A DNA stretch of 64,000 nt from Brooklawnia sp032229645 (GCA_963722295.1 CAVRLB010000007.1:186001-250000); one strand, 5' to 3'; counted from the stretch's first letter, positions 15,247 through 24,253 are shown. Notes: generated by a model not told the origin, from the letters alone. A program made the numbers and translations.

Positions 15247-16594
15247 CCCAGCGCTCGCCCGTCGCCTCGGTATGACCGATGCCGTCGCCATCGGGCTTGG
15301 CTCGATGATCGGCGCAGGCATTTTCGCGTCCTTCGCCCCGGCCGCAGCCGCGGCCGGCGCCGGGCTGCTGATCGGCCTGGCGATCGCGGCCATCGTCGCG
15401 TTTTGCAACGCTACGGCGTCGGCACAACTCGCCGCACAGTACCCGACCTCTGGCGGCACCTACATCTACGGGCGAGAACGCCTCGGAGAATGGCCCGGCT
15501 TCCTGGCCGGCTGGACGTTCGTGATCGGCAAGACCGCCAGTTGCGCGGCGATGGCACTGACCTTCGCCGCCTACACCGCACCGGCAGGCTGGGAGAAGCC
15601 GGTCGCCGTCGTCGCGGTCCTCGCCCTCACTGCGGTCAACTACTTCGGGGTCACGCGCACGGCCCGTTTGACCCGCGTCATCGTCGTGGTCGTCCTACTC
15701 GTGCTCGCCCTGGTCGTCGCCCTTGGGTTGTCCGGCGGGAACGCATTGGAGGGCGACTTCGGCGCAGGGCTGTTCACCGAAGGGTGGCACGGAATCCTCC
15801 AGTCCGCCGGTCTGCTGTTCTTCGCCTTCGCCGGGTACGCACGCCTAGCGACGATGGGTGAAGAGGTCAAGGAGCCGACGCGCACCATCCCCCGTGCCAT
15901 CGTCACGGCGCTGCTGATCGCCCTTGTCGTCTACGCTCTCGTCGCGGTCACCGCGCTCTTCGTCCTCGGTCCTGGACCGCTCGCGAGTTCGACCGCTCCG
16001 CTGGTCGACGTGGTGACTACCGGTGGCTGGGACGGGGCGGTGCCGATCGTGCGTGTCGGTGCGGCCGCCGCCGCACTGGGGGCGCTACTCGCCCTCGTCG
16101 CAGGCGTTGGACGGACGACCCTCGCGATGGCCCGGAACGGCGATCTCCCTGGCGCCCTCGCCGCCGTCCACCCGACCTACCACGTCCCGCACCGCGCCGA
16201 AATCGCTTTGGCGCTCATCGTCAGCGTCCTGGTGCTCACGATCGACCTGCGCGGAGCCCTCGGATTCTCGTCGTTCGGTGTACTGCTGTACTACTTCATC
16301 GCAAACATCGCCGCGCTCACCCAAACACGCTCCGACCGCCGCTACCCCAGAGGGCTGCAACTGCTCGGCGCGGCCGGTTGCCTCATCCTCGTCGCCACCC
16401 TCCCGGTGACCTCCATCATCGCCGGCATCACCGTCATCGGCGTCGGCATCGGATATCGAATGCTTCGGCTCCGCCTTCCTCGGGCTCGTCGCGCGTGTCG
16501 CCGCGCGCCTTCTCCCGCAACCGCGGCGAGGAAGGATCCGTCCATCAGTCGTGCGGTAGCCCCGGGATCTTGCCGTGGTCGGCTTCTTCCGTGA
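15236..16594 (+). CDS. APC-superfamily amino acid/polyamine permease
   Basis: A 452-residue permease with about 11-12 helices of the APC superfamily. The N-terminal signature LGMTDAVAIGLGSMIGAGIF contains the substrate-binding GSMIGAG loop of helix 1. The conserved helix 6 region FFAFAGYARLATMGEEVKEP is present. The last 40 residues are Arg/Pro-rich and unlike the family, so the native C-terminus may have been altered near 16490. Start ATG 15236 overlaps the end of the padR-like gene, the usual regulator-transporter arrangement. The substrate is probably an amino acid or amine and is not determinable here. Confidence 0.8.
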   Translation: MTSNPALARRLGMTDAVAIGLGSMIGAGIFASFAPAAAAAGAGLLIGLAIAAIVAFCNATASAQLAAQYPTSGGTYIYGRERLGEWPGFLAGWTFVIGKTASCAAMALTFAAYTAPAGWEKPVAVVAVLALTAVNYFGVTRTARLTRVIVVVVLLVLALVVALGLSGGNALEGDFGAGLFTEGWHGILQSAGLLFFAFAGYARLATMGEEVKEPTRTIPRAIVTALLIALVVYALVAVTALFVLGPGPLASSTAPLVDVVTTGGWDGAVPIVRVGAAAAALGALLALVAGVGRTTLAMARNGDLPGALAAVHPTYHVPHRAEIALALIVSVLVLTIDLRGALGFSSFGVLLYYFIANIAALTQTRSDRRYPRGLQLLGAAGCLILVATLPVTSIIAGITVIGVGIGYRMLRLRLPRARRACRRAPSPATAARKDPSISRAVAPGSCRGRLLP

Positions 16595-16740
16595 TGAGGC
16601 CGACCAGGCCGGGAAAACGCTGATCGAGGTCGTCCGTTTGCAAGATGTTCTCGCGACGGGCCCCGTAAATCCGATTGGTGAACGATGCCTGCCTCCCGCA
16701 GGATGCGGAAATGGCGTGTCAACACTGGCGGGGTGAAGCG
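16545..16740 (-). pseudogene. ArsR-type regulator C-terminal fragment, frameshifted
   Basis: The minus strand encodes TPPVLTRHFRILREAGIVHQ, a typical ArsR recognition helix and following helix. After a one-base shift near 16655 it reads GARRENILQTDDLDQRFPGL and then LVGLITEEADHGKIPGLPHD before the stop at 16545. The N-terminal half is missing upstream of about 16740. It overlaps the tail of the permease gene on the other strand. Confidence 0.5.
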
Positions 16741-16845
16741 CGGGTAAAACCCGCCGCAGCTGCCGAGTTCACGGCTGCGGCACTGCCACTATGTCGACGG
16801 GTCCGAGCGGCTCGGCGGTGTGGAATCTTGTTCGCGACGGGTTCG

Positions 16846-17058
16846 TCACTCCGCCCAGTCAATGCCGCGTTCGGCAAGCGCGTCGCCGAGGATTCTGACT
16901 GCTCTTGGTCCAACGCCGTGGAGCGCCAGTAGCCTCTTCTTGCCGAAGGCTGCAACCTCAGCGAGGGTCTTGATGTTCTGAACCTGGAGGGCACTATTGG
17001 CCGGGCGACCAATCTTGGGAAGGTCGCCGATCTGCTCGGGAACGTCACGCGTGCTCAC
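16846..17058 (-). CDS. Small helix-hairpin-helix DNA-binding-like protein
   Basis: A 70-residue protein whose C-terminal two thirds form a helix-hairpin-helix like those in RNA polymerase alpha C-terminal domains (LPKIGRPANSALQVQNIKTL, then LLALHGVGPRAVRILGDAL). GTG 17058 is preferred as start because GAGAAGG lies directly upstream; the longer frame to 17127 is not conserved-looking. Small proteins of this type are common in actinobacteria without an assigned role. It stands alone. Confidence 0.6.
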   Translation of the reverse strand: MSTRDVPEQIGDLPKIGRPANSALQVQNIKTLAEVAAFGKKRLLALHGVGPRAVRILGDALAERGIDWAE

Positions 17059-17189
17059 CTTCTCAGAATACTGAACGCTTCCCAAGCCGCGGGTCCTACG
17101 CTCGCAATCAACGGGGTGCGAAGCCACTACGCAACCTCAGCGAGGCGCCCGCCTCCGCAGACCAGACGCGCGACATGCTCTGGCGCGGT

Positions 17190-17627
17190 CTAGTGGAGGG
17201 CTTGCGCGAGGCCCACGAGGATGCCTTCGGGACCGCGGACGTAGCAGAGCCGGTACACGTCCTCATACTGGACGATTTCGGTGCTGACGAGTTGTGTGTC
17301 GTGCTTTTCGACGCGAGCGAGTGTTTCGTCGATGTCATCCACTTCGAACATGACGCGCAGGTATCCGAGTGCGTTGACGGGTGCGGTGCGGTGGTCTTCG
17401 ACGATGGTCGGTTCGATGAAGCGGGAGAGTTCCACGCGGCCGTGTCCGTCGGGCGTGCGCATCATGGCGATTTCGACGCGCTGGTCGCCCAGGCCCGTGC
17501 AGCGTCCGGCCCAGTCGTCTTCTGCCAAGGCGCGGCCTTCCAGTTCGAGTCCGAGGTCGGTGAAGAAGTCGATGATCGGGGTGAGGTCGGCAACGACGAT
17601 GCCAATGTTGTCCATTCGGATGCTCAT
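17190..17627 (-). CDS. VOC-family (glyoxalase/bleomycin-resistance fold) protein
   Basis: A 145-residue single-domain VOC protein. It starts DNIGIVVADLTPIIDFFTDL and contains YLRVMFEVDDIDETLARVE and the terminal metal-ligand strand YEDVYRLCYVRGPEGILV. VOC proteins bind metal and small electrophiles or antibiotics, so lyase, dioxygenase or sequestration roles are possible. ATG 17627 was chosen at the conserved N-terminus; it follows the SRPBCC gene stop by 4 bases. It is the third gene of an ArsR-SRPBCC-VOC operon. Confidence 0.8.
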   Translation of the reverse strand: MSIRMDNIGIVVADLTPIIDFFTDLGLELEGRALAEDDWAGRCTGLGDQRVEIAMMRTPDGHGRVELSRFIEPTIVEDHRTAPVNALGYLRVMFEVDDIDETLARVEKHDTQLVSTEIVQYEDVYRLCYVRGPEGILVGLAQALH

Positions 17628-17631
17628 GGCA

Positions 17632-18102
17632 TCAATCCAGCTTTTCGCCAGCGAGGTGGCGGCCGAAGTTGGTGAGGGCTTCGTCCCACCCGTCGTAGAC
17701 GAACCCGTCGCCCGGCTTTCCCTCGATGCCACGAAGGTGGAAGACGAGTTCGGTGCGGTCCCCGTGCGGGATGAAGGTGAGCGTGATTACCGGGACTTCA
17801 TCGACAGCGGCGTCCGGGTCACCCCAGGTGAAGACGAGCTGGTCGAACGGTTCGACTTCGATGTACTCGCCTCCAGTGGGAAACTCTTGCCCCGTGTCCG
17901 CGTTCGTCATCGTGTAGCGGTATCTGCCCCCGACGCGCACGTCGAGTGAGACGCTGTCGGTCTCGACCCCGAAGGGGTGCTGCCAATGCGCCAGCTCTGC
18001 CTCGTCTGTCCAGGCTCTCCAGACGAGCTCGCGGGGGGCGTCGAACATGCGTGTGATCGAGAACTGCGGCACGTGGGCGCCGGAGAGGTCTGTGGTGTTC
18101 AT
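17632..18102 (-). CDS. SRPBCC/AHSA1-domain protein
   Basis: A 156-residue START-like (SRPBCC, AHSA1/CalC) protein. Key landmarks are ITRMFDAPRELVWRAWTDEA, HPFGVETDSVSLDVRVGGRY, FTWGDPD and the C-terminal GWDEALTNFGRHLA helix that closes the hydrophobic pocket. It starts at ATG 18102 inside the end of the ArsR gene (ATGA overlap), so the two are coupled. ArsR-AHSA1 pairs are widespread in actinobacteria; the bound ligand is unknown. Confidence 0.85.
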   Translation of the reverse strand: MNTTDLSGAHVPQFSITRMFDAPRELVWRAWTDEAELAHWQHPFGVETDSVSLDVRVGGRYRYTMTNADTGQEFPTGGEYIEVEPFDQLVFTWGDPDAAVDEVPVITLTFIPHGDRTELVFHLRGIEGKPGDGFVYDGWDEALTNFGRHLAGEKLD

Positions 18103-18458
18103 GATTCTGTTTCCTCGGTGGTGGTTGTCGGTCTGGTCTTCATGGTCTGGAGATGGGCGTCGAGCGCATCCAGACGCAGGTTCCATTCGCGGCGATGCTG
18201 CTCCACCCATGCGGAAGCCTCGTCGAGCGGCTTGGCCTGCATGGACAGCGTTCGCCATTGGGCCTTGGTAGTGCGCGTGACAAGCCCTGCCCGTTCTAGG
18301 ACCTTCAGGTGCTGCGAGATCGCCGGTGCGCTAACTGAGAACGGAGAGGCAACCTCGCCGACGGTCGCTGGTCCCTGCGCGAGCGTCGAGAGGATCGCGC
18401 GGCGCGTCGGGTCGGCGAGCGCGGCGAACACAAGGCTCAGCGAGTCCGTTGCAGTCAC
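18099..18458 (-). CDS. ArsR-family regulator of AHSA1 operon
   Basis: A 119-residue winged-helix ArsR protein. LVFAALADPTRRAILSTLAQ, VSAPAISQHLKVLERAGLV and RTTKAQWRTLSMQ are typical of the subfamily paired with AHSA1 proteins, which lacks the metal-binding cysteines. It heads a three-gene operon. A dyad AGGC-GTT-GCCT (18477-18487) flanked by AT-rich DNA lies 19 bases upstream of the start and is a candidate autoregulatory operator. Confidence 0.85.
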   Translation of the reverse strand: MTATDSLSLVFAALADPTRRAILSTLAQGPATVGEVASPFSVSAPAISQHLKVLERAGLVTRTTKAQWRTLSMQAKPLDEASAWVEQHRREWNLRLDALDAHLQTMKTRPTTTTEETES

Positions 18459-18744
18459 TTCATTACTTCCTTAATTAGGCGTTGCCTTTATTACGACAGG
18501 ATGTGGCGGGAAAGTCAACCCCCACGGGTGGGCGGGTGCATGCGTTCGGCGAAGACGTCGCTAGGCACGAGAGCCGCGCGGTCGCCCGGCTGATGGACAA
18601 TGCCGAGGAATGGGTAACACGCAGACTGTCGTCCTGAGCCTCTGGCACCTCAACGACGCGATCCGGCCATCGGGGTCACGATTGTGGACCTGAGGGGACT
18701 GTTCTCGAGACTTGCCCCAGTACTTCAAGCAGTCGCAAGTACAC

Positions 18745-19998
18745 CTACGGCCCGAGTGCCGTGATCGGGACGACGCTCACCCCATCGGGACGCTTGTAGG
18801 AAAAGCGCCCGCCGGTGAGGACGATCAAAGCCGCAGGTTCCCCATGACGGGCGCTGTCGATCTTCCCGGCAAAGTGAAGCAACGACGCCGCGGCAGTATC
18901 AGCTGCCGACTCCCCGAGCTTGATCTCGACGCCCGCCCACCGTCCATCGGGCAGCTCAAGGACGACATCGACCTCGGCGCCCGTCTGCGAGTCTCGCCAC
19001 GAGGACAACGTCGCGCCCAACCTCTGGGAGTAGATGCGCAGGTCGCGCACCACCAGCGACTCGAACTGCAGGCCCGCCGCCTCAAGATCCCGCATCAGGT
19101 CGTCCACACCGACTCCCAATGCAGAGACACCGAGCGACGGGTCGACGAAGTGGTGCACCGGCGTCGTCCGCAGCCGGGTTCGTGACCGCATGTGTGGTCG
19201 CCACGCCGGGAGCGGCTCGATGAGCATCAGCCGATCCAACGCATCGAGGTAGCTCGTCAGGGTCTCTGCCGCGACCCGACCCCTTGAACCGCCGACGTCG
19301 GCAGCGAGCGCGGACCGGTTGAGGGGCGTCGACTCGGCACGGGCCAGTGCTGCTAGAAGACGCTGGATGTTCGCGGGATTGCGCCGTGGCCCCAGACCGG
19401 GAACGTCCACCTCTGCAATGGTGCGACGATAGTCGCTCAGCCAGGTCCTAGCCTCTCGCTCCCCAGCATCAAGAAGATCCGGCCACCCGCCGACGACGAT
19501 CCTCTCAAGCAGGCTTGGCACCGTCAGCGTCTCAGCACGCCCCTCGGGCGTCTCGCCATCCAAGAGCCTGCGAAGGCTGACCTCCCCACTCGAGTAGCCG
19601 GTCTCGGACAAGCTCATCGGACGCATCCGCAGTCGACCGATGCGTCCAGCACCGGAATGCATGCGCGCGTCATCGCGCGGACGAGAGGACCCAGTGAGAA
19701 CGTACAACCCCTTGCCCTCGTGGTCGTCAACGGCCCGCCGCACAAGGTTCCACAGCTCGGGGGTCTCCTGCCACTCGTCGAAGACGATCGGGGTAGGCAT
19801 GGTGAACAGCTGATCAGGTTGGATGTCGAGCGCCGCGCGCGCCGCCCGATCGACGTCCATCCTCAACATGGTCGCCCCGACACGGGCTGCCGTCGACGTC
19901 TTGCCCACCGCCTTCGGCCCATCGATCAGCAGCGCGCCCGTCGCTTGCATGCGCTCACGGAGTTCCGACTCCACCACCCGAGATCGATAGTCCGTCAT
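18745..19998 (-). CDS. AAA ATPase with DUF4143 domain
   Basis: A 417-residue ATPase of the AAA_14/DUF4143 type. Walker A is GPKAVGKTST (residues about 28-37), Walker B is PIVFDEWQ, and sensor 1 is YVLTGSS. The C-terminal DUF4143 region includes FESLVVRDLRIYSQ, SWRDSQTGAEVDVVLEL and GVEIKLGES, which resembles a PD-(D/E)xK nuclease-like core (Asp, then E-x-K). Such proteins are common accessory genes on islands with no settled function. It is a lone gene. A 287-base gap on its left contains only an unrecognised short frame (about 18539-18640). Confidence 0.8.
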   Translation of the reverse strand: MTDYRSRVVESELRERMQATGALLIDGPKAVGKTSTAARVGATMLRMDVDRAARAALDIQPDQLFTMPTPIVFDEWQETPELWNLVRRAVDDHEGKGLYVLTGSSRPRDDARMHSGAGRIGRLRMRPMSLSETGYSSGEVSLRRLLDGETPEGRAETLTVPSLLERIVVGGWPDLLDAGEREARTWLSDYRRTIAEVDVPGLGPRRNPANIQRLLAALARAESTPLNRSALAADVGGSRGRVAAETLTSYLDALDRLMLIEPLPAWRPHMRSRTRLRTTPVHHFVDPSLGVSALGVGVDDLMRDLEAAGLQFESLVVRDLRIYSQRLGATLSSWRDSQTGAEVDVVLELPDGRWAGVEIKLGESAADTAAASLLHFAGKIDSARHGEPAALIVLTGGRFSYKRPDGVSVVPITALGP

Positions 19999-20140
19999 GT
20001 CCGAAGTCTATGGATCGTCATCCTTGAAGTCTATAAGTCGTCGCCCAAGGAGAACCTCGCCATCAGTTACGAGGACGCACGCCCGTCCTCTTGCCAGCCG
20101 CTTGGGCGAAACGCGCCCCGACACCTCCGCACGGGCGGAG

Positions 20141-20314
20141 CTGAGAGCGGCACAGCGAGACGCTGTAATCGAGCAGATCAGTGCCTACAATCCTGAAGCC
20201 GTGGTTTGCGTAGGTCCACCATTCGGGCACACCCGCCCGCAGTGGATACTGCCTTATGGCGGCGAAGTCACCCTCGACGGAAACAAGCGGCGGCTAATGG
20301 CCTCGTACCAGTAA
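20141..20314 (+). pseudogene. C-terminal scrap of an S66 (LD-carboxypeptidase/MccF-like) peptidase
   Basis: The frame ending at stop 20314 reads RAAQRDAVIEQISAYNPEAV, VVCVGPPFGHTRPQWILPYG and GEVTLDG. This matches the conserved C-terminal part of S66 peptidases, with the catalytic His in FGHT. The N-terminal two thirds with the Ser nucleophile are missing. Confidence 0.6.
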
Positions 20315-20383
20315 CTGGCGCCTCGGTTCGAGATAGTTCAGGGCACGGCGTGGGCGAAGACGCGACGGCCCCGATTCGTCGTG

Positions 20384-20596
20384 TCACTGCGGCCGGGCTT
20401 GGAGCACACCGGGTACGTCGGTGCTTGTCATGATCCAGGTGCACAGTTCGGGGCTGATCCAACCTGCGAGGGTGAGCAAGCCATCCCATCGGGTATCGAG
20501 GTCGAGCGACCAGATGCGATGATGATGCCCGATTCGGTTGCGAAGGTCTCGCATCCGGGCGAGGCGATGGGCACCAGCGGCGAAGCTGCCCGCCAA
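20384..20596 (-). pseudogene. C-terminal scrap of a second Abi-like HEPN protein
   Basis: The minus-strand frame contains RLARMRDLRNRIGHHHRIWS and then DGLLTLAGWISPELCTWI. RNRIGH is the R-x4-6-H motif of HEPN-type Abi proteins, distinct from the copy at 4.7-5.4 kb. The upstream part is absent and no start in a conserved context is seen. Confidence 0.45.
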
Positions 20597-20799
20597 CGCT
20601 ACAGCGTCTCAGCATGACCAGAGGCTCATTCATGCCACGCGTCAACGGTGAGAGGTTCGGACGGTGGAGCCTCCGACTCGATGCCGACTACTGCGCGGCA
20701 CCGGCGTTGGCGGTCACGGCGCTGTACCGGGTGGTGTGAACGGCCGCAGAGCGCAGCCATCTACAGGGTTGGAACCGCCGACGTCCTATCCGAAAACGA

Positions 20800-20950
20800 C
20801 GGTTTCCGTCGTTATCAATGCGCCAGCCGGGGTTGTACGCGATCTCCCAGATCACCCCATTCGGGTCAGCGGCATGGCCGTGGAACACCCCGCCGAACGC
20901 ACCCTCCTGCGCTGGCTTGACGATCGTGCCACCCGCTGCCTCGAACGCAG
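20800..20950 (-). pseudogene. VOC-family C-terminal scrap
   Basis: The minus-strand reading AAFEAAGGTIVKPAQEGAFG, HAADPNGVIWEIAYNPGW is a classic C-terminal VOC motif with the metal-ligand Glu in WEIAYNP. The N-terminal half is missing and the frame is not flanked by a proper start. Confidence 0.5.
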
Positions 20951-20955
20951 CGAGT

Positions 20956-21126
20956 GTCGACGCGCACCCCGACACCGCCGGGTTCATCGAGGCCATCCGA
21001 CCGAGCGGCGGTCAGGTACTGCAGGAACTCACCGACATGCCCTGGGGCCAGTTCTACGCCATCTGCGCGTACCCCGATGGCTACCCGGGCGGCATCAAGA
21101 CAACGCCATCAGTCGATCCCGCGTAG
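20956..21126 (+). pseudogene. Second VOC-like C-terminal scrap
   Basis: The plus-strand frame ending at 21126 reads GGQVLQELTDMPWGQFYAIC followed by YPDGYPG, like the terminal strands of VOC (PhnB-type) proteins (GG-x-V ... DMPWG ... DPDG). No N-terminal half is present. It abuts the minus-strand VOC scrap, so this is a patchwork of broken ends. Confidence 0.35.
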
Positions 21127-21223
21127 CTCCGCCCCGGCGGCCGGGCGCCCCGCGCTGAAGCATCGGCGTTCACCTTCGCCGCTCGCCGACCCTTAACGCT
21201 TCGCTTGGAGCGCCACGCGCAGC

Positions 21224-21568
21224 TCAGACACCGAGCGCCGCGCGGCCCGCATCGGTCATACGACCCGCGACTTCGAGCTCGGCGGCAATGCGCCGATTGC
21301 GCTCGGAGGCAGTTCCGCGCGTTCGTCGCGGCGAGAAGCGTTGGAGGTAGGACTGGTCGTCGTAGGCATGGCGGGTGCTCTCGCTCCACCCGTAGGCGAT
21401 GCCTTCGACGAGGAGATCGTGGAAGGTCACGCTCGGCTGAGTTGACTTCGCGCGCTGCAACCTCACCCAAACGCCGGGATGAGTGTTGCCGACTTCTTCG
21501 AGCCAAGCCCGTAGTCGGGCCACGTCCTCGAACGCGACAACCTCCACACCGTCATCCACTTTCCTCAT
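21224..21568 (-). CDS. YdeI/OmpD-associated-family protein, short form
   Basis: A 114-residue protein resembling the N-terminal domain of YdeI-type proteins. ARLRAWLEEVGNTHPGVWVR, KSTQPSVTFHDLLVEGIAYG and SYLQRFSPRRTRGTASERNR are the family landmarks (in homologues S/T-Y-x-E, then CFGW, then RF-PRR). Full-length members are often about 190 residues, but shorter ones ending near GRMTDAGRAA exist. The family has been linked to antimicrobial peptide tolerance in enterobacteria; the role here is unknown. It is an apparently intact island of coding sequence among scraps. Confidence 0.65.
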   Translation of the reverse strand: MRKVDDGVEVVAFEDVARLRAWLEEVGNTHPGVWVRLQRAKSTQPSVTFHDLLVEGIAYGWSESTRHAYDDQSYLQRFSPRRTRGTASERNRRIAAELEVAGRMTDAGRAALGV

Positions 21569-21734
21569 ACTTCAAGTATCCCGACTGGCACCGACTCGCA
21601 CCTATGACGGTCCGCGCCGCGCACCTCCTTGGCACACGATGCCAGGAGGCCCACGATGCCCACGTTCTACGACTCCACCGCCGACGCTCAGTCCGCTCCG
21701 ACTCTGGAAAGATGCAACCCGATAGCATCGTTGC

Positions 21735-21960
21735 GTGGCTTCAGATCTCGGCACCCGGGCCCTCGTGCCGAATCCGCACCTTGCGGCGCTGGCATTCCTC
21801 GTTGGCGAATGGGCGACGACCGGCTCACATCCGATGCTCCCCGGCCCGCCGCTGCGGGGAAGAACGAGCTTCACCTGGTCTGACGGAGGAGCATTTCTCG
21901 TCATGCGCTCGTATGGAGGGTGCGGCGGCAGCCTGTGGACCGGACCGCTAGTCCCCGACG
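21735..21960 (+). pseudogene. N-terminal scrap of a DUF1579-like beta-barrel protein
   Basis: The frame starts MASDLGTRALVPNPHLAALA and continues FLVGEWATTGSHPMLPG, RTSFTWSDGGAFLVMRSYG, typical of the first strands of small lipocalin-like/nitrobindin-like barrels. After about residue 65 the similarity is lost and the frame ends at 22028. Confidence 0.45.
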
Positions 21961-22059
21961 ATTCAAGGGCGTTGGGACAGTATCGCCGGTACCGTGGTCG
22001 TGTCCCGGATGTACATGCATGGCCCTGAGATCGGTTTCCGGCTGGTATGGGTGAAACTC

Positions 22060-22185
22060 ACAGCTAACCTTTCTCACACCCGTATGGTGAGGCCGACAGC
22101 GGGAGCTCTCGCGCAGGCCCGGCGCAGGATAGGCCCGGCACCGTTACATCGCCTGTTCGACCTGTTGCACGGCTTTGGGACTAGT
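22060..22185 (+). pseudogene. IS4-type transposase N-terminal scrap
   Basis: The plus-strand segment WVKLTANL ... RPTAGALAQARRRIGPAPLH, RLFDLLHG matches the N-terminal domain of IS4-family transposases (T-x-G-A-L-x-Q-A-R-R-R-L). No catalytic domain follows, so it is a relic of an insertion element. Confidence 0.55.
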
Positions 22186-22248
22186 CGGTTGACATGGCCA
22201 TTCTGGACAGACCCGGCTGAGCGATAAGGATTCGCCGGTCAGGGCACG

Positions 22249-22629
22249 TCAGTTGACCCACTGCACAAGCTGCCAGATAAGCCCGTTCGGGTCCGCGAAC
22301 TGGCAGAAGCGCTCGCCCCACGGCTCGGTCTCTGGCGGTGTCACAACGCGGGCTCCAGCCTTCTCGATCCGCTTGAACTGCTCGTCGAGATCGTCCACCA
22401 CGAAGACGAGTAGCAGGCCCTGGCCAGCAGGTCCGGCGATCTCGCTCGGCTTAAAGGTTGCCAGGCCGGTCGTCAGGAAGATGAGGTTGGGGCCAGGCGC
22501 GGCGTGCTGGAGCGACACGAACCCGTCTGCCGCCATTACTTCCTCGTAGCCGAAGTGCGCCTTAGCGAACGACGCCGACGCGTCGATGTCGGAGACGTTG
22601 AGCGAGATTGCGGTTTGAGTGATGTTCAC
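22249..22629 (-). CDS. VOC-family protein
   Basis: A 126-residue complete VOC domain. TQTAISLNVSDIDASASFAK and HFGYEEVMAADGFVSLQHAA are followed by LLLVFVVDDLDEQFKRIEKA and WGERFCQFADPNGLIWQLVQ. The metal ligand positions (terminal Q rather than E) suggest a dioxygenase/binding-type member. It is divergent from a TetR regulator across a 65-base gap with a palindromic operator, so it is probably repressed by that protein and induced by its ligand. Confidence 0.8.
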   Translation of the reverse strand: MNITQTAISLNVSDIDASASFAKAHFGYEEVMAADGFVSLQHAAPGPNLIFLTTGLATFKPSEIAGPAGQGLLLVFVVDDLDEQFKRIEKAGARVVTPPETEPWGERFCQFADPNGLIWQLVQWVN

Positions 22630-22651
22630 GCAAGGCTCCTAGGTTAAACTA

Positions 22652-22664
22652 TGTACGACGTACA
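22652..22664. promoter_or_regulatory. TetR-type operator in VOC/TetR divergent promoter
   Basis: TGTACG-A-CGTACA is a 13-bp odd-centred perfect palindrome between the VOC gene (start 22629) and the TetR gene (start 22695), with AT-rich flanks. The location fits joint control of both genes. Confidence 0.6.
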
Positions 22665-22694
22665 GTATATCAGAGCCGGAGAGAAGGTTCCGAA

Positions 22695-23426
22695 GTGCCG
22701 AGACCGCTGATTGACCTGATGTGGCGAGACAGCCCGGGCGCGCCAGGCGGTGGCCGTCGTGGCCCGAAATCCCGCTACTCGACCGGCGACGTCGTCAGCA
22801 AGGCAACCGACGTCGCAGATGCGGGCGGCCTCGCTGCGGTCACCGTCCGGGGGCTCGCTCAGGCCCTCGACATGACGGCGATGTCGGTGTACACCCACGT
22901 CAACAGCCGCGATGACCTACTCGTGTTGATGGCTGACTACGCGTACGCGCAGATGCCCAAGGCGTCGTTCGGACGCTCAGCCTGGCACACGCGTGCGCGC
23001 TGTGTCGCCGAGGACAACCTCGCCCTTCTCTGCGCCCATGCCTGGCTGCTCGACATTGACGACCCGCGGACTGCGCTCGGCCCAGGTACCATCGCCAAGT
23101 ACGATCACGAACTCCGTGTTTTCGACGGCACAACCCTCAGTGACCTCCACCGTGACGCTGCATTGACGTTCCTGCTTGACTTTGTGCGATCCTCGGCGGG
23201 CAGGATCGTCAGGACGCCGCTAGTGGTCCCGGATTTCGGCGCCTTTTGGGAACAGTCAGTTCACGGTCTAGCGGACTATCTGGGGGAGGATTTCCCGCTC
23301 GCTCAAAGGGTCGGGGGTGTCGCTGGCGAGGCGATGAACGCGCCCTACGATGCCGCGCAGGCGTGGGAGTTCGGGCTGGATCGGGTGATTGCCGGTCTGG
23401 CAGGACTCATTTCTCAGCCCACCTGA
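22695..23426 (+). CDS. TetR-family regulator (TetR_C-type)
   Basis: A 243-residue TetR-family repressor. A proline-rich head precedes the helix-turn-helix (KATDVADAGGLAAVTVRGLA, ALDMTAMSVYTHVNSRDDL). A large C-terminal domain follows (VFDGTTLSDLHRDAALTFLL), as in the TetR subfamily that controls drug-resistance genes. It is divergent from the VOC gene with the 13-bp palindrome between them. No transporter is adjacent. Confidence 0.8.
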   Translation: MPRPLIDLMWRDSPGAPGGGRRGPKSRYSTGDVVSKATDVADAGGLAAVTVRGLAQALDMTAMSVYTHVNSRDDLLVLMADYAYAQMPKASFGRSAWHTRARCVAEDNLALLCAHAWLLDIDDPRTALGPGTIAKYDHELRVFDGTTLSDLHRDAALTFLLDFVRSSAGRIVRTPLVVPDFGAFWEQSVHGLADYLGEDFPLAQRVGGVAGEAMNAPYDAAQAWEFGLDRVIAGLAGLISQPT

Positions 23427-23560
23427 CCCCGAGTCGCGCCGCCACAGAAGTGTCTGACGCACCTGCACCGGTCGGAGCCTCACTCCCAACCACTCCCAAC
23501 TGGCAGCTCAACCTCGGAACGGCTCGCCAAGGGTCGCGTTCCGATTCGCGAGGGATCATG

Positions 23561-24253
23561 TCAAGGAGCATGCGAACGCTGGCCATGTAGCAGCACAAGA
23601 GGCGCACCCCAGACGGCGAGCGTCACGCCTGTCAACACGTTCCACCACTGTGGAGTGAGCCAGGGAAACGCGCCGACGACGAACACGATCGCGGCGAGAA
23701 TGCCAAGACCTCTCGCCAGCCAAGTGAATTGTGGTCGCCAGCTGAGTGAGACGGTAGCGACGGCAAATGCCAGCATTGCCAAGTGCAACGCACCGTAGGT
23801 TTCGCTCACGATGAGCGCAGTGGCATCCGCCGACAGCTCGATCCCGAACACCGGGTACACCAGTCGACCAAGCGAGAGGAGCACAACGACGAGTGTGACC
23901 TGAGCCGTCAGGAACGCGGCGAGACCGACCAGTCCCCAGGTGGTGCTCGCGGCATCCCACCGTGCGTACAGGCCCAATACTCCGGCGCACCAGCTGAGCA
24001 CGGCGAAGAACAGCAGCTCATCGGCCCACATCAACTGCATTCGCCCTTGCTCGACCCAGGCAACGATCTCAGTAGGCTCCGCGGGTACGCGCGGGAGTAG
24101 TGCGATCAACACGAGCGCAACAGCGGCCAGCAGCGCTCCGACAGCGAACAGCACCCCGTTTATCTGTGTCTGTGTAGCCTTGCCCTGCGCTTCACCGCCG
24201 CCGTGGCCTACCGGTTCGTTAGGCCTTGCTTGCCCCGGTTGTGATCTGTTCAT
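23561..24253 (-). CDS. Multi-helix membrane protein of unknown function
   Basis: A 230-residue protein with a hydrophilic head (about 35 residues) and about six hydrophobic helices. I do not recognise a family; the helix pattern and the LLSWCAGVLGLYARWDAAS loop recall DUF4386-like proteins. ATG 24253 was chosen because GTG/ATG codons further up lie within the VOC gene. It overlaps the upstream VOC gene by 35 bases, so it is translationally coupled to it and probably shares its AraC-linked control. Confidence 0.6.
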   Translation of the reverse strand: MNRSQPGQARPNEPVGHGGGEAQGKATQTQINGVLFAVGALLAAVALVLIALLPRVPAEPTEIVAWVEQGRMQLMWADELLFFAVLSWCAGVLGLYARWDAASTTWGLVGLAAFLTAQVTLVVVLLSLGRLVYPVFGIELSADATALIVSETYGALHLAMLAFAVATVSLSWRPQFTWLARGLGILAAIVFVVGAFPWLTPQWWNVLTGVTLAVWGAPLVLLHGQRSHAP

